A stretch of DNA of 64,000 nucleotides, from contig CANKZQ010000001.1 in the NCBI GenBank assembly GCA_947488345.1, positions 1,005,501-1,069,500 of the forward strand, written 5' to 3'. This document shows positions 8,905 to 17,093 of the stretch, one piece after another (position 1 is the stretch's first letter; each line of letters opens with the position of its first letter). The notes beneath the pieces are model-generated. The model ran no database searches, was not told the DNA's origin, and saw only the letters and a program-made list of their open reading frames with translations. The translations under genes and the position numbers were made by a program. The stretch is from an uncultured Flavobacteriaceae bacterium (GTDB lineage Bacteria > Bacteroidota > Bacteroidia > Flavobacteriales > Flavobacteriaceae).

Positions 8905-10104
8905 TTACATTAACAATTTTGCCGATATTCTATTACTGGCAATTCTCGAAGATATGTAACCTAATATTAAAATTGTACACACTACAATAGCGACATTTAT
9001 CATTTTAAATTCAACCGGATAGGCTAAGTTTGGCGTAATCATGATTAAACCGAATGTTTGTTGCAACAACACAAATACAATAGCGAAACTTAAACCAATC
9101 ACTAAACCTATTATATTTAGGAGAAAGCCTTGAAATATGAATACGCTGCGAATCTCTTTCAAAGTAGCTCCAATACTGAAGAGTGTTTTTAAATTCTCTC
9201 GTTTATCTAAGATCATCATCACAATAGCTCCAATCACGTTAAACAACGCAATTACTAGTATTAAAGTGAACACTAAATACGACACGATATTTTCTGTATT
9301 TATCATTTTATAAAAAACGGCGTTCAATTGTTTACGCGTTTCAACTTTAAAATTTGTTCCCATTTTGGTTTGCAAATAGTCAACCGTTCTTTGACGGTCA
9401 GCATCATTCTTTAACTTTAATTCTATTGCCGTGATTCGATTCGGTTCATATTTGAGCAATTGTTGCGCCATTGCTAGATTCGCATAAATATATTTAGAAT
9501 CTAAGTCTTCGGTCAACTTAAATATGCCAACGGGCTGTAGGTTAACTTGATTAAAAGCTGTCTTAGGATTATTAATATATCCTTTACCTGGTTTAGGCAC
9601 GTACACTTTAAGCGATTCTTCTGTATCATAGATGCCAAGTGACAGTATTGAAGAAACCCCTGCACCAATAACCGCCGAGTTTACATATTCTGTTGTAAGC
9701 CAATCGCCATAATACACAGCCGTGTCCATATTGTTCACCAACAAATAATTAGCATCAATGCCTTTAATGATGGCAATATGTTGCTTCTCTCGATAATTAA
9801 AAAAAGCCTTTTCCTCAACAACTTTAGAAAAATGGGCGACGTTATCATCTTGCAACAAGGTTGCAATCGAATCTGTAAAGAAAAAAGATTTTCCCTCTAC
9901 AGAAGAAATTTTTAAATCTGGGTCGGATACTCGAATAAAATCTAAGCTAAAATTCTTTAACCCCGAAAAAACAGACAATACAATAAATAAAGCAATTGCA
10001 CTAACTACAACACCCACCGTCGCAATGAGTGTAATAATGTTAATTGCATTATTACTACTTTTTGAAAATAAATATCTCTTTGCTATGTATAGCGGAAAAT
10101 TCAA
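8905..10104 (-). CDS. LolC/LolE-type lipoprotein-releasing ABC permease
   Basis: A 399-residue FtsX-like ABC permease with four membrane segments, one N-terminal (about 20-45) and three C-terminal (about 275-390), enclosing a large periplasmic MacB-type domain. The start KRYLFSKSSNNAIN and the fold match LolC/E proteins, which pass outer-membrane lipoproteins to LolA. The start is a TTG at 10104, one base after the rbfA stop codon, and gives the expected family N-terminus; no better ATG exists. It follows rbfA directly in an operon. The partner ATPase (LolD) is not in the window. Confidence 0.85.
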   Translation of the reverse strand: MNFPLYIAKRYLFSKSSNNAINIITLIATVGVVVSAIALFIVLSVFSGLKNFSLDFIRVSDPDLKISSVEGKSFFFTDSIATLLQDDNVAHFSKVVEEKAFFNYREKQHIAIIKGIDANYLLVNNMDTAVYYGDWLTTEYVNSAVIGAGVSSILSLGIYDTEESLKVYVPKPGKGYINNPKTAFNQVNLQPVGIFKLTEDLDSKYIYANLAMAQQLLKYEPNRITAIELKLKNDADRQRTVDYLQTKMGTNFKVETRKQLNAVFYKMINTENIVSYLVFTLILVIALFNVIGAIVMMILDKRENLKTLFSIGATLKEIRSVFIFQGFLLNIIGLVIGLSFAIVFVLLQQTFGLIMITPNLAYPVEFKMINVAIVVCTILILGYISSRIASNRISAKLLM

Positions 10105-10105
10105 C

Positions 10106-10498
10106 TTACAATTTGCGCCTTTTAGGTAAAATTTCTGGGTTCTTTATTGGATCTTCATTCTTACCTCTTAAAGAAGCATCTATATTTTCAATATAATCTA
10201 ATGAATCATCCATGAAAAATGTCAGCCCAGGCACTCTTCGTAATTGATTTTTCGTGCGTTGTGACAACTCATGACGAATCAAAGGAGCGTTCGATATGAT
10301 CCCTTCTAATAATTCATCTCTTTTGTCATTCGGAAAAATACTTAGAAATACTTTTGCCTGCGATAAATCTGACGTCACCTGTACTTTTGTCACCGAAATA
10401 ATGACTCCTTTCGCTCCGTTTCTAGCTGCACTTTGTAATACGTCTACCAAATCTTTTTGCAAAACACCAGCTATCTTCTTTTGTCTATTCGTTTCCAT
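10106..10498 (-). CDS. rbfA: 30S ribosome-binding factor RbfA
   Basis: A 130-residue RbfA, the KH-fold factor that binds immature 30S subunits and helps 16S rRNA 5'-end maturation and cold adaptation. It contains the typical early TNRQKKIAGVLQKDL helix, the strand VTSDLSQAKVFLSIFP and the late LRRVPGLTFFMDDSLDY. I use the internal ATG at 10498 (METNRQ) rather than an upstream in-frame start at 10513. It is followed by the lolE-like permease with a one-base gap. The gene diverges from the methylmalonyl-CoA epimerase gene. Confidence 0.93.
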   Translation of the reverse strand: METNRQKKIAGVLQKDLVDVLQSAARNGAKGVIISVTKVQVTSDLSQAKVFLSIFPNDKRDELLEGIISNAPLIRHELSQRTKNQLRRVPGLTFFMDDSLDYIENIDASLRGKNEDPIKNPEILPKRRKL

Positions 10499-10563
10499 GC
10501 TGCAAAAATACATTAAAATTGCTTCTGTATCATTCGCAAATAGAATAACTCAACTAAATTCTA

Positions 10564-10571
10564 TATTTTTG
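10564..10571 (+). promoter_or_regulatory. Candidate -7 element, epimerase operon
   Basis: TATTTTTG matches the Bacteroidota -7 consensus TAnnTTTG, 30 bases before the epimerase ATG. No TTG sits at the expected -33 position. Confidence 0.4.
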
Positions 10572-10601
10572 ACCTATCTCGTAAGAAGAAATCTATTTTA
10601 A

Positions 10602-11009
10602 ATGAAAAAGATTGAACATATTGGTATTGCTGTAAAAAACATTGAGGATTCTAATTTACTTTTTAAAAAATTATTTGGGAAGGCCCATTACAAAATCGAA
10701 GATGTAGTAAGTGAAGGTGTAAAAACATCCTTTTTCAAATCTGGCCCGAATAAAATAGAATTATTAGAAGCCACTCGTGAAGATAGTCCAATTGCAAAGT
10801 TCATAGAAAAGAAAGGCGAAGGTATTCATCATATTGCTTTTGCCGTTGATAATATCCGTAAAGAAATAAAACGTTTAAAAAAAGAAGGTTTTACAGTACT
10901 AAATGAGTCTCCAAAAAAGGGGGCCGATAATAAATTAGTGGCTTTCTTACATCCCAAAACTACGAACGGTGTTTTGATTGAATTGTGCCAAGAAATTGAT
11001 GATAAATAA
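10602..11009 (+). CDS. mce: Methylmalonyl-CoA epimerase
   Basis: A 135-residue glyoxalase/VOC-fold protein with two beta-alpha-beta3 halves. It has the family start KKIEHIGIAVKNI, the metal-ligand region EGIHHIAFAVDNI and a final GVLIELCQ containing the conserved glutamate. The enzyme interconverts (2R)- and (2S)-methylmalonyl-CoA in the propionyl-CoA route; the mutase subunits are not in the window. It is the first of a tight same-strand series (ftsX, DUF3098, uppP, truB), 33 bases before ftsX. The call is strong because length and signatures fit the family throughout. Confidence 0.92.
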   Translation: MKKIEHIGIAVKNIEDSNLLFKKLFGKAHYKIEDVVSEGVKTSFFKSGPNKIELLEATREDSPIAKFIEKKGEGIHHIAFAVDNIRKEIKRLKKEGFTVLNESPKKGADNKLVAFLHPKTTNGVLIELCQEIDDK

Positions 11010-11042
11010 GTATATTGCGCCATTATTTTACTAAAAAATTTA

Positions 11043-11930
11043 ATGAGTAGTTCATTTGAAAAATATCAAAAAAGACGCCTTCGATCTTCCTATTTCTCTG
11101 TAGTAATGAGTATTGCCTTTGTGTTGTTTCTCATAGGCTTGCTGGGTCTACTCGTATTAAACACTAAAAATGTTTCTGACTACTTTAAGGAACAAGCCTC
11201 AATTACAATTTTTTTAAACGATGATGTAGAAGAGGCGAATATAGCTGCTTTAACCAAAAGCTTGAATACTAAAGAATATACCAAAGCGACAAAATACATT
11301 TCTAAAGAAGAAGCTGCAGAGATAGTCAAGAAAGAAAATGGTGAAGATTTCATGGAATTTGTGGGATATAATCCGTTGAAAAATTCATTGGAATTGTACC
11401 TAAATGCAGATTTTGTTGCTACTGATAAAATGAATGAAATTCAGCAATCTTTAGAGAAAAATAGTTATGTATTTGAAGTTTCCTACAATAAATCACTGAT
11501 CGACATTCTCACTCAAAATGTGAAGCGAATAAGCCTATGGGTTCTTTTTTTTAGCGCCTTCTTTTCTATCATAGCGATGCTGCTTATCAATAACTCTATC
11601 AGATTATCGGTGTATGCGAAGCGCTTTACTATCAAAACAATGCAAATGGTAGGTGCAACGAAACGTTTTATTCGTAAACCATTTATTATGAGCAGTGTGC
11701 GACTTGGATTTTTTGGATCACTAGTAGCACTATTAGGTCTAGCGGTTACCATATATTATCTAAATGACTATTTCCCTGAGTTAGGATTACTCGACACAGA
11801 AAACGATAAAATTATACTAGCCATCCTTTTTGGAAGTGTATTTTTAATCGGTATTATTATTACTTGGCTGAGTGCATTTTTTGCCACACAGCGATTTTTA
11901 AATCTTAGAACAGACGAATTATACTATTAA
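11043..11930 (+). CDS. ftsX: Cell-division protein FtsX
   Basis: A 295-residue FtsX, the permease-like partner of FtsE that links divisome activity to peptidoglycan hydrolases. One N-terminal membrane helix (about 20-40) precedes an extracellular domain (SITIFLNDDVEEANI...), and three C-terminal helices follow, with the VGATKRFIRKPF loop typical of FtsX. ftsE is not adjacent, which is usual in this family of bacteria. One base separates it from the DUF3098 gene, so translation is probably coupled. Confidence 0.93.
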   Translation: MSSSFEKYQKRRLRSSYFSVVMSIAFVLFLIGLLGLLVLNTKNVSDYFKEQASITIFLNDDVEEANIAALTKSLNTKEYTKATKYISKEEAAEIVKKENGEDFMEFVGYNPLKNSLELYLNADFVATDKMNEIQQSLEKNSYVFEVSYNKSLIDILTQNVKRISLWVLFFSAFFSIIAMLLINNSIRLSVYAKRFTIKTMQMVGATKRFIRKPFIMSSVRLGFFGSLVALLGLAVTIYYLNDYFPELGLLDTENDKIILAILFGSVFLIGIIITWLSAFFATQRFLNLRTDELYY

Positions 11931-11931
11931 A

Positions 11932-12177
11932 ATGACAAAACAAGAAGAAAAATCAAAAGGATCATTTTTATTTGGTAAGCGTAATTATGCGATTATGCTC
12001 ATTGGTTTAGTCATCATAGCGATCGGTTTCATTCTCATGGCCGGCGGAGGTAGCGAAGATCCTACCGTTTTTAATGAAGAAATTTACAATTTCAGACGTA
12101 TTCGTTTGGCTCCAACCTTAGTGATTATTGGTTTGATCATTGAGATTTATGCCATCTTAGCAAATCCGAAAAAATAA
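11932..12177 (+). CDS. DUF3098 small membrane protein
   Basis: An 81-residue protein with two membrane helices (about 20-38 and 57-75) and a short loop with GGGSEDPTVFNEEIYNFRRI. The sequence matches DUF3098, a family found between ftsX and uppP in many Bacteroidota. Function is unknown; the constant neighbours suggest an envelope or division role, which is inference. It is spaced one base after ftsX and three before uppP. Confidence 0.85.
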   Translation: MTKQEEKSKGSFLFGKRNYAIMLIGLVIIAIGFILMAGGGSEDPTVFNEEIYNFRRIRLAPTLVIIGLIIEIYAILANPKK

Positions 12178-12180
12178 TTA

Positions 12181-12975
12181 ATGACTTATTTAGAAGCTAT
12201 TCTCTTAGGAATAATTCAAGGCTTGACGGAATTTTTACCTGTGTCGTCTAGTGGCCATTTAGAAATTGCTAAAGCACTTTTTGGCGATGATTCTTTACCT
12301 GAAGAAAGTCTCACTTTTACGGTGATTCTCCATTTTGCAACTGCCTTAAGTACGATGGTCATTTTTAGAAAAGAAATTACAGAAATTTTAAAGGGGTTGT
12401 TTCAATTTAAATGGAATGAAGAATTACAGTTTTCATTGAAAATCATTGCTTCTATGTTACCTGCAGTTTTTGTTGGTTTATTTTTTGAAGAAAAATTAAC
12501 TTCCTTTTTTGGTGGTAATTTATTACTTGTAGGTAGTATGCTCATTGTAACTGCGCTTCTTCTCTTACTTGCAGACAAGGCTAAAAACACTACGAAAAAT
12601 GTCTCCTATAAGAATGCTTTTATCATCGGGATTTCGCAAGCAATTGCAATGCTGCCTGGCATTTCAAGATCAGGCGCCACAATTTCTACCTCGGTACTAC
12701 TCGGAATTGATAGAACCAAAGCAGCTCGTTTTTCTTTCTTAATGGTAGTGCCCTTAATATTTGGGAAAGTAGCAAAAGATATTTTGGGAGGCGAAATTAG
12801 CTTTGTAAGTTCAGAAATAGGTATGATGGGTGCTGGTTTTATTGCTGCTTTCATCGCAGGATTATTCGCATGTAACTGGATGATTGCTTTGGTGAAGAGA
12901 AGTAAATTATCCTATTTTGCTATCTACTGTGCCATCGTAGGTCTTATCGCGATTATCTACGCACTTACTAAATAA
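12181..12975 (+). CDS. uppP: Undecaprenyl-diphosphatase UppP/BacA
   Basis: A 264-residue polytopic membrane enzyme that dephosphorylates undecaprenyl pyrophosphate and so recycles the lipid carrier of peptidoglycan and O-antigen synthesis. Both signature loops are present: GLTEFLPVSSSGHLEI (about 14-29) and PGISRSGATIS (about 159-169). The typical eight hydrophobic segments fit the length. It ends one base before truB. The call is secure. Confidence 0.95.
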   Translation: MTYLEAILLGIIQGLTEFLPVSSSGHLEIAKALFGDDSLPEESLTFTVILHFATALSTMVIFRKEITEILKGLFQFKWNEELQFSLKIIASMLPAVFVGLFFEEKLTSFFGGNLLLVGSMLIVTALLLLLADKAKNTTKNVSYKNAFIIGISQAIAMLPGISRSGATISTSVLLGIDRTKAARFSFLMVVPLIFGKVAKDILGGEISFVSSEIGMMGAGFIAAFIAGLFACNWMIALVKRSKLSYFAIYCAIVGLIAIIYALTK

Positions 12976-12976
12976 A

Positions 12977-13669
12977 ATGACTAAAGAAGATTATCTAAAC
13001 GGGCAGGTTCTTTTGATTGACAAACCTTTGGAATGGACTTCATTTCAGGTTGTCAATAAGATTCGTTGGGAACTAAAACAACGCTTCAATTTAAAGAAAA
13101 TAAAGGTAGGGCATGCTGGCACGCTAGACCCATTAGCCACGGGTCTTCTCATAATCTGCACTGGTAAATTCACAAAAAGAATTAATGAATTTCAAGCCCA
13201 GCATAAAGAATATACAGGCACCTTTACCCTCGGAAGTACTACACCTTCTTATGATCTAGAGACTGCCATTGATAACACTTTTTCAACAGAGCACATAGAT
13301 GCCAAACTGATTCAAGATCTAGTACCTCAATTCATCGGAGAAATAGAACAAAAACCTCCTATTTTTTCGGCGATAAAAAAAGACGGTAAACGATTGTACG
13401 AACACGCGAGAGCTGGAGAGACAGTTACTATAAAATCTCGTAAAGTCACCATTCACAACCTCGAAATAACGAAGTTTGATTTACCAAAAATTGATGTTAA
13501 GATCTCTTGCAGTAAAGGAACTTATATCAGGTCAATTGCTCATGATTTTGGCGTCGCCTTAAACTCTGGGGCACATCTTTCTTCGTTAAGACGTACTAAA
13601 ATTGGTACTTATACTGTAGAAAATGCCCAAAATATAGAACAGTTTATTACAAGTTTAAAGAACCTGTAA
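12977..13669 (+). CDS. truB: tRNA pseudouridine55 synthase TruB
   Basis: A 230-residue TruB, which forms pseudouridine at position 55 of the T-loop in tRNAs. The catalytic motif KVGHAGTLDPLATGLL contains the nucleophilic Asp (about residue 48); LIDKPLEWTSFQVV at the start and SCSKGTYIRSIAHD later are also typical. The C-terminal PUA domain is short, as is common in this phylum. Its last 15 bases overlap the end of the convergent thioredoxin-like gene. Confidence 0.95.
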   Translation: MTKEDYLNGQVLLIDKPLEWTSFQVVNKIRWELKQRFNLKKIKVGHAGTLDPLATGLLIICTGKFTKRINEFQAQHKEYTGTFTLGSTTPSYDLETAIDNTFSTEHIDAKLIQDLVPQFIGEIEQKPPIFSAIKKDGKRLYEHARAGETVTIKSRKVTIHNLEITKFDLPKIDVKISCSKGTYIRSIAHDFGVALNSGAHLSSLRRTKIGTYTVENAQNIEQFITSLKNL

Positions 13670-14260
13670 TAATTCTAACATGTCTTTTTCTATATTTTCG
13701 CCTTTATTTTTGTTATACCAAACTTGTAACTCCTCTTTAAAAACTGGATCTAAACTACCATTTGCCTCTTTATAATCATTCACCATTTTCGTAGCAATAG
13801 AAGGTCGAGGACCCCAAGTATTTATAACTTCTTTTGTCTTGGTATCCAACGCCACTAATTTCGGAATTGATTTATTACCATTTGTCAAAAACTGATTCAT
13901 CAATTCTTCATTTTCGTCTCGCAATACGATTTTTAAATCAATCGCATCAGTAGCATCTGAAATTTTATGAATTATAGGCAGCGCATGAGCAGCATCTCCA
14001 CACCATCCTTCAGTTAATACTATCCATGTAATTTCTTGCTTTGCATGTTGCAATAATTTCAGGGTTTCCTCAGATAATTGAAACTTCTTGTCAAGTCTTT
14101 TCATTCGGGCATTACCCAATTTGCTATAGTTCAAATAGCTTTCGGTTTGGTTTTCTCCCGTTGCTTTTCCTTCTGCCAGTAACTCAGAAACCATGGTTCG
14201 GTATTCTGTATATGTATAACTATTCTCTAAACTATTCTCGATAATGTCTTTCATAATCAT
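13655..14260 (-). CDS. Thioredoxin-like protein with a single active-site Cys
   Basis: A 201-residue protein of the Thioredoxin_9 type. The active-site segment reads TEGWCGDAAHALP (about residue 92), a lone cysteine where thioredoxins have CxxC. Later segments IVLRDENEELMNQFL and SIPKLVALD fit the fold, including the cis-Pro loop. It may act in bacilliredoxin-like or thiol-reducing chemistry, but a lone cysteine makes disulfide reductase activity by the usual route unlikely. The start may be either of two ATGs, at 14260 or 14254. There is no signal peptide, so it is cytoplasmic. Confidence 0.8.
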   Translation of the reverse strand: MIMKDIIENSLENSYTYTEYRTMVSELLAEGKATGENQTESYLNYSKLGNARMKRLDKKFQLSEETLKLLQHAKQEITWIVLTEGWCGDAAHALPIIHKISDATDAIDLKIVLRDENEELMNQFLTNGNKSIPKLVALDTKTKEVINTWGPRPSIATKMVNDYKEANGSLDPVFKEELQVWYNKNKGENIEKDMLELLQVL

Positions 14261-14311
14261 AAATTAAATCACCTACTTAGACATAAAAAAAATCAAAACT
14301 TACATTGATTT

Positions 14312-15256
14312 TTACACATCCTTGTTTCTTAGTTTAGTTATCATTTCAGAAGTCATATCCTCTAAATCATATGTGTGTTGCCAATTCCAGTCTTTTTTAG
14401 CCTCACTATCATCAATGCTTTGTGGCCAGCTATCTGCAATTTTCTGTCTAAAATCTGGTACAAACGAAATCTCAAAGTCCGGAATACTTTTTTTAATCTC
14501 ATCAGCGATTTCTTTTGGTGTAAAATCTATGGCTCCGATATTATAGGCTACATACTCTTTTAATTCTTCAACATCCATTAAATCTATAGTTGCCTTGATC
14601 GCATCTTCCATAAACATCATTGGTAAACGAGAATGTTCAGATAAAAAACACTCATACCTTTTTTCTGTTATGGCTTTATGATAAATTTCAACGGCATAAT
14701 CTGTCGTACCACCTCCTGGCATTGTTTTCCAGCTTATAATCCCAGGATAGCGAACACTTCGTACGTCAACATCAAAATTTGTTCTGTAATATTCACACCA
14801 CCGCTCACCGGCCAGTTTGCTAATTCCATAAACTGTCGATGGTTCAGTGATGGTTTGTTGTGGTGTACGTTTCTTTGGTGTTGAATTTCCGAAGACTGCT
14901 ATAGAACTCGGCCAAAATATTTTTTTTATTGCTCCAGCTTTTGCCAAGTTAAGGACATGAAATAATGAGCTCATATTTAAATCCCACGCTTTCTCTGGAT
15001 TCATTTCGGCAGCACCCGAAAGCATTGCAGCCATTAAATACACGACATCGATATTATGTTTATGAATAACCGCTTCTATTTGATCTTTGTTCGTTGCATC
15101 AATAAATTCAAAAGGTCCAGAATCCATGAGTTCTGAAACACCTTTTCTAATATCGGATGCAATTATGTTTGTACCACCATAGATTTCGCGCAAGCTCATG
15201 GTTAACTCAGAACCAATTTGGCCACAAGCTCCAATAATAAGTATTTTATCACTCAT
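14312..15256 (-). CDS. SDR-type L-threonine 3-dehydrogenase
   Basis: A 314-residue extended short-chain dehydrogenase. It has the NAD-binding GACGQIG near the N-terminus, WPSSIAVFG with the catalytic Ser, and YGISKLAGE with the Tyr-x3-Lys pair. Overall it resembles UDP-galactose-epimerase-like L-threonine dehydrogenases such as the one described from Flavobacterium frigidimaris, which oxidise threonine to 2-amino-3-ketobutyrate. I place the start at the ATG at 15256 (MSDKILII) rather than 15280. The 2-amino-3-ketobutyrate CoA ligase that would complete the pathway is not in the window. Confidence 0.82.
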   Translation of the reverse strand: MSDKILIIGACGQIGSELTMSLREIYGGTNIIASDIRKGVSELMDSGPFEFIDATNKDQIEAVIHKHNIDVVYLMAAMLSGAAEMNPEKAWDLNMSSLFHVLNLAKAGAIKKIFWPSSIAVFGNSTPKKRTPQQTITEPSTVYGISKLAGERWCEYYRTNFDVDVRSVRYPGIISWKTMPGGGTTDYAVEIYHKAITEKRYECFLSEHSRLPMMFMEDAIKATIDLMDVEELKEYVAYNIGAIDFTPKEIADEIKKSIPDFEISFVPDFRQKIADSWPQSIDDSEAKKDWNWQHTYDLEDMTSEMITKLRNKDV

Positions 15257-15341
15257 CAACACATATTTAACAGTAAGCAAATATATATAAATACCTTATC
15301 TCGGTCTAGAATTTTTAACTAGATTTTACCATAAAAAGCAC

Positions 15342-15349
15342 TATTTTTG
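15342..15349 (+). promoter_or_regulatory. Candidate -7 element for small lipoprotein gene
   Basis: TATTTTTG, 26 bases before the ATG of the following lipoprotein gene, matches TAnnTTTG. No clear -33 TTG. Confidence 0.4.
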
Positions 15350-15375
15350 AAATCTATATACTCAGCGATATCTCA

Positions 15376-15897
15376 ATGACAAAAAAACTAATATTACTAT
15401 CCTCTATACTACTCATTTTTGCTTGTAATGGCTCAAAAAAAAATGAGACTATCAAAGAATCTGCAGCTCAAGTGACTGATGGTCAAAATACAACAGTTGT
15501 GAATAGTATTGGTGAATTATTGAATGAAGAATCACAAGTATTGGTTGAAGACTGGCGAGAATATCAAATTTTAAATGAAGAATTAGAAAATTATTATAGT
15601 ATTACTGCCGAGGAAGCTTTATTTAAAGCGAAAGATATATCTATTTATGCTCAAGAATTACGAGATTCGATTAGACTTGACTTTTTAGATAGACCTGATG
15701 TGAAGATTAGATTGAATGTTTTTTATAATACGGCATTACGATTATCCGATATGTCAACGATTCGAACTATATCATCTGACGAAGTTAAAGCAGAAGTCAC
15801 CAATCTACTGGAAGCCTTTTCTGCTATAAATGGCAAAATAAATAATATTGTAATTCAACAAAATTTAGAAAGAGAGCTACGTGATTTTGAAAAATGA
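15376..15897 (+). CDS. Small lipoprotein of unknown function
   Basis: A 173-residue predicted lipoprotein: hydrophobic signal ending LLIFACNG, with Cys at about residue 17. The mature part is helical and acidic with no recognised domain. It is preceded by its own candidate promoter and followed by a separate beta-barrel gene with its own promoter, so it is probably monocistronic. It looks like a real gene from its signal peptide and codon use; no function can be given. Confidence 0.7.
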   Translation: MTKKLILLSSILLIFACNGSKKNETIKESAAQVTDGQNTTVVNSIGELLNEESQVLVEDWREYQILNEELENYYSITAEEALFKAKDISIYAQELRDSIRLDFLDRPDVKIRLNVFYNTALRLSDMSTIRTISSDEVKAEVTNLLEAFSAINGKINNIVIQQNLERELRDFEK

Positions 15898-15917
15898 AGC
15901 TTCCTATATTTACCTTA

Positions 15918-15937
15918 AATAAGATTTTAATCTTATT
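15918..15937. terminator. Short palindrome after lipoprotein gene
   Basis: AATAAGATT-TT-AATCTTATT is a perfect 9-bp stem 20 bases after the lipoprotein stop. It is all AT-rich without a clear T-run, so it is a weak terminator candidate. Confidence 0.3.
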
Positions 15938-15947
15938 GTAAATAGCA

Positions 15948-15955
15948 TATATTTG
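15948..15955 (+). promoter_or_regulatory. Candidate -7 element for outer-membrane protein gene
   Basis: TATATTTG lies 19 bases before the ATG of the beta-barrel gene and matches TAnnTTTG, implying a short leader. Confidence 0.5.
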
Positions 15956-15974
15956 CCGCCTAAATATTTATTTG

Positions 15975-16469
15975 ATGAAAAAACTAGTTGTCATTGCTTT
16001 TTTAATGTCTTTTAGCAGTATGTATGCCCAATCTTTTATTGGTAAATTTGATAGTAAATTTCAGGTTGGTGCGAACATCCAGAAAAATGGTACTGGACTA
16101 AATTTATCATATGATTATGGTCTCGGTCAAAATATATCTGTAGGCATTTCTTCAACTTATTTATTGAGTATTTCTGATAATATTGATGCCGATTTTGGTG
16201 ATCGCTTTGATTTGAAAGCCAGATTCAATGCAAACTTAGGGAGCGTTCTAAATGTGGATGAAAAGTTCGACTTTTACCCTGGTTTATCGTTAGGGCTTAA
16301 AAACTTTGGTGGGCATCTCGGATTGAGATATTTTTTTAGCGACGGTTTTGGTTTATATTCTGAATTTGGGTTTCCTATTGCAAAATACAAAACAACAGAA
16401 CTGACAATAAATGAAAAATTACATAACCAATCTTATTTCAATATTGGTGCATCATTTAATTTAGAATAA
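15975..16469 (+). CDS. Small outer-membrane beta-barrel protein
   Basis: A 164-residue protein with a signal peptide (MKKLVVIAFLMS...MYAQ) and a mature part of alternating beta strands such as LNLSYDYGL, ISVGISSTYLL and GLGLKNFGGHLGLRYFF, typical of an eight-stranded outer-membrane barrel. It resembles the small DUF6646-like proteins of flavobacteria. The start is the ATG at 15975, not the TTG three bases upstream. It ends four bases from the convergent recX. Confidence 0.72.
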   Translation: MKKLVVIAFLMSFSSMYAQSFIGKFDSKFQVGANIQKNGTGLNLSYDYGLGQNISVGISSTYLLSISDNIDADFGDRFDLKARFNANLGSVLNVDEKFDFYPGLSLGLKNFGGHLGLRYFFSDGFGLYSEFGFPIAKYKTTELTINEKLHNQSYFNIGASFNLE

Positions 16470-16472
16470 AAA

Positions 16473-16946
16473 CTAAGAGATTAGTTCTCTTATTTTGGCA
16501 TACACCAGGTCGGATTCCCAACCCCGATATAACAAATAATCAGCTAATTTTTTTCTTTTTTTAAAGATGTTTGATTCTTTGATAGTTTCGCACTTCTTTT
16601 CTGACAGCGCATCAAAGGTACTGAAGTAATCGTTTTGAGATATCTCGGTTAAAGCTGCTTTGATGTTATATTCGGTGATATTTCGCTGTTTCAATTCTCG
16701 AACAATTCGAACTTTTCCCCACTTCTTGATACTGAACTTTCCTCGGGCGAAACTTTTCGCAAATCGTTCTTCATTTAAAAAGTCATGTTGCATCAAATGC
16801 AAGATAATTTCTTCTCTCACCAAAGCAATCACATTCATCTCTGTTAATTTGCGATCAACTTCCTTATGACAGCGTTCTTGATAAGAGCAATATCTTTCTA
16901 ATTTTCTTCTAGCTTCTTCGAGTGTATATGACTTATTTTTAATCAT
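16473..16946 (-). CDS. recX: Regulatory protein RecX
   Basis: A 157-residue RecX, which binds and modulates RecA filaments. It has the tandem three-helix repeats, with the signatures LERYCSYQERCHKEV, HDFLNEERFAKSFARGK and LADYLLYRGW. recA is not in the window. It stands alone on the minus strand between the barrel gene and the T9SS cargo gene. Length is in the normal range of the family. Confidence 0.92.
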   Translation of the reverse strand: MIKNKSYTLEEARRKLERYCSYQERCHKEVDRKLTEMNVIALVREEIILHLMQHDFLNEERFAKSFARGKFSIKKWGKVRIVRELKQRNITEYNIKAALTEISQNDYFSTFDALSEKKCETIKESNIFKKRKKLADYLLYRGWESDLVYAKIRELIS

Positions 16947-17045
16947 TAGAAATTAAAATTTTTGAATACCGTGATTTTTTAATTACTTTAGGTGGGAAAT
17001 ATCCCGATGTAACTGTTATATAAGTAGAAGTCAGCAATTTATTCA

Positions 17046-17053
17046 TATCTTTG
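17046..17053 (+). promoter_or_regulatory. Candidate -7 element for T9SS cargo gene
   Basis: TATCTTTG, 40 bases before the ATG, matches TAnnTTTG. Confidence 0.45.
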
Positions 17054-17093
17054 CAGGCAGTAATGAGTTACCTTACTAATAGTCGCTAAAATA

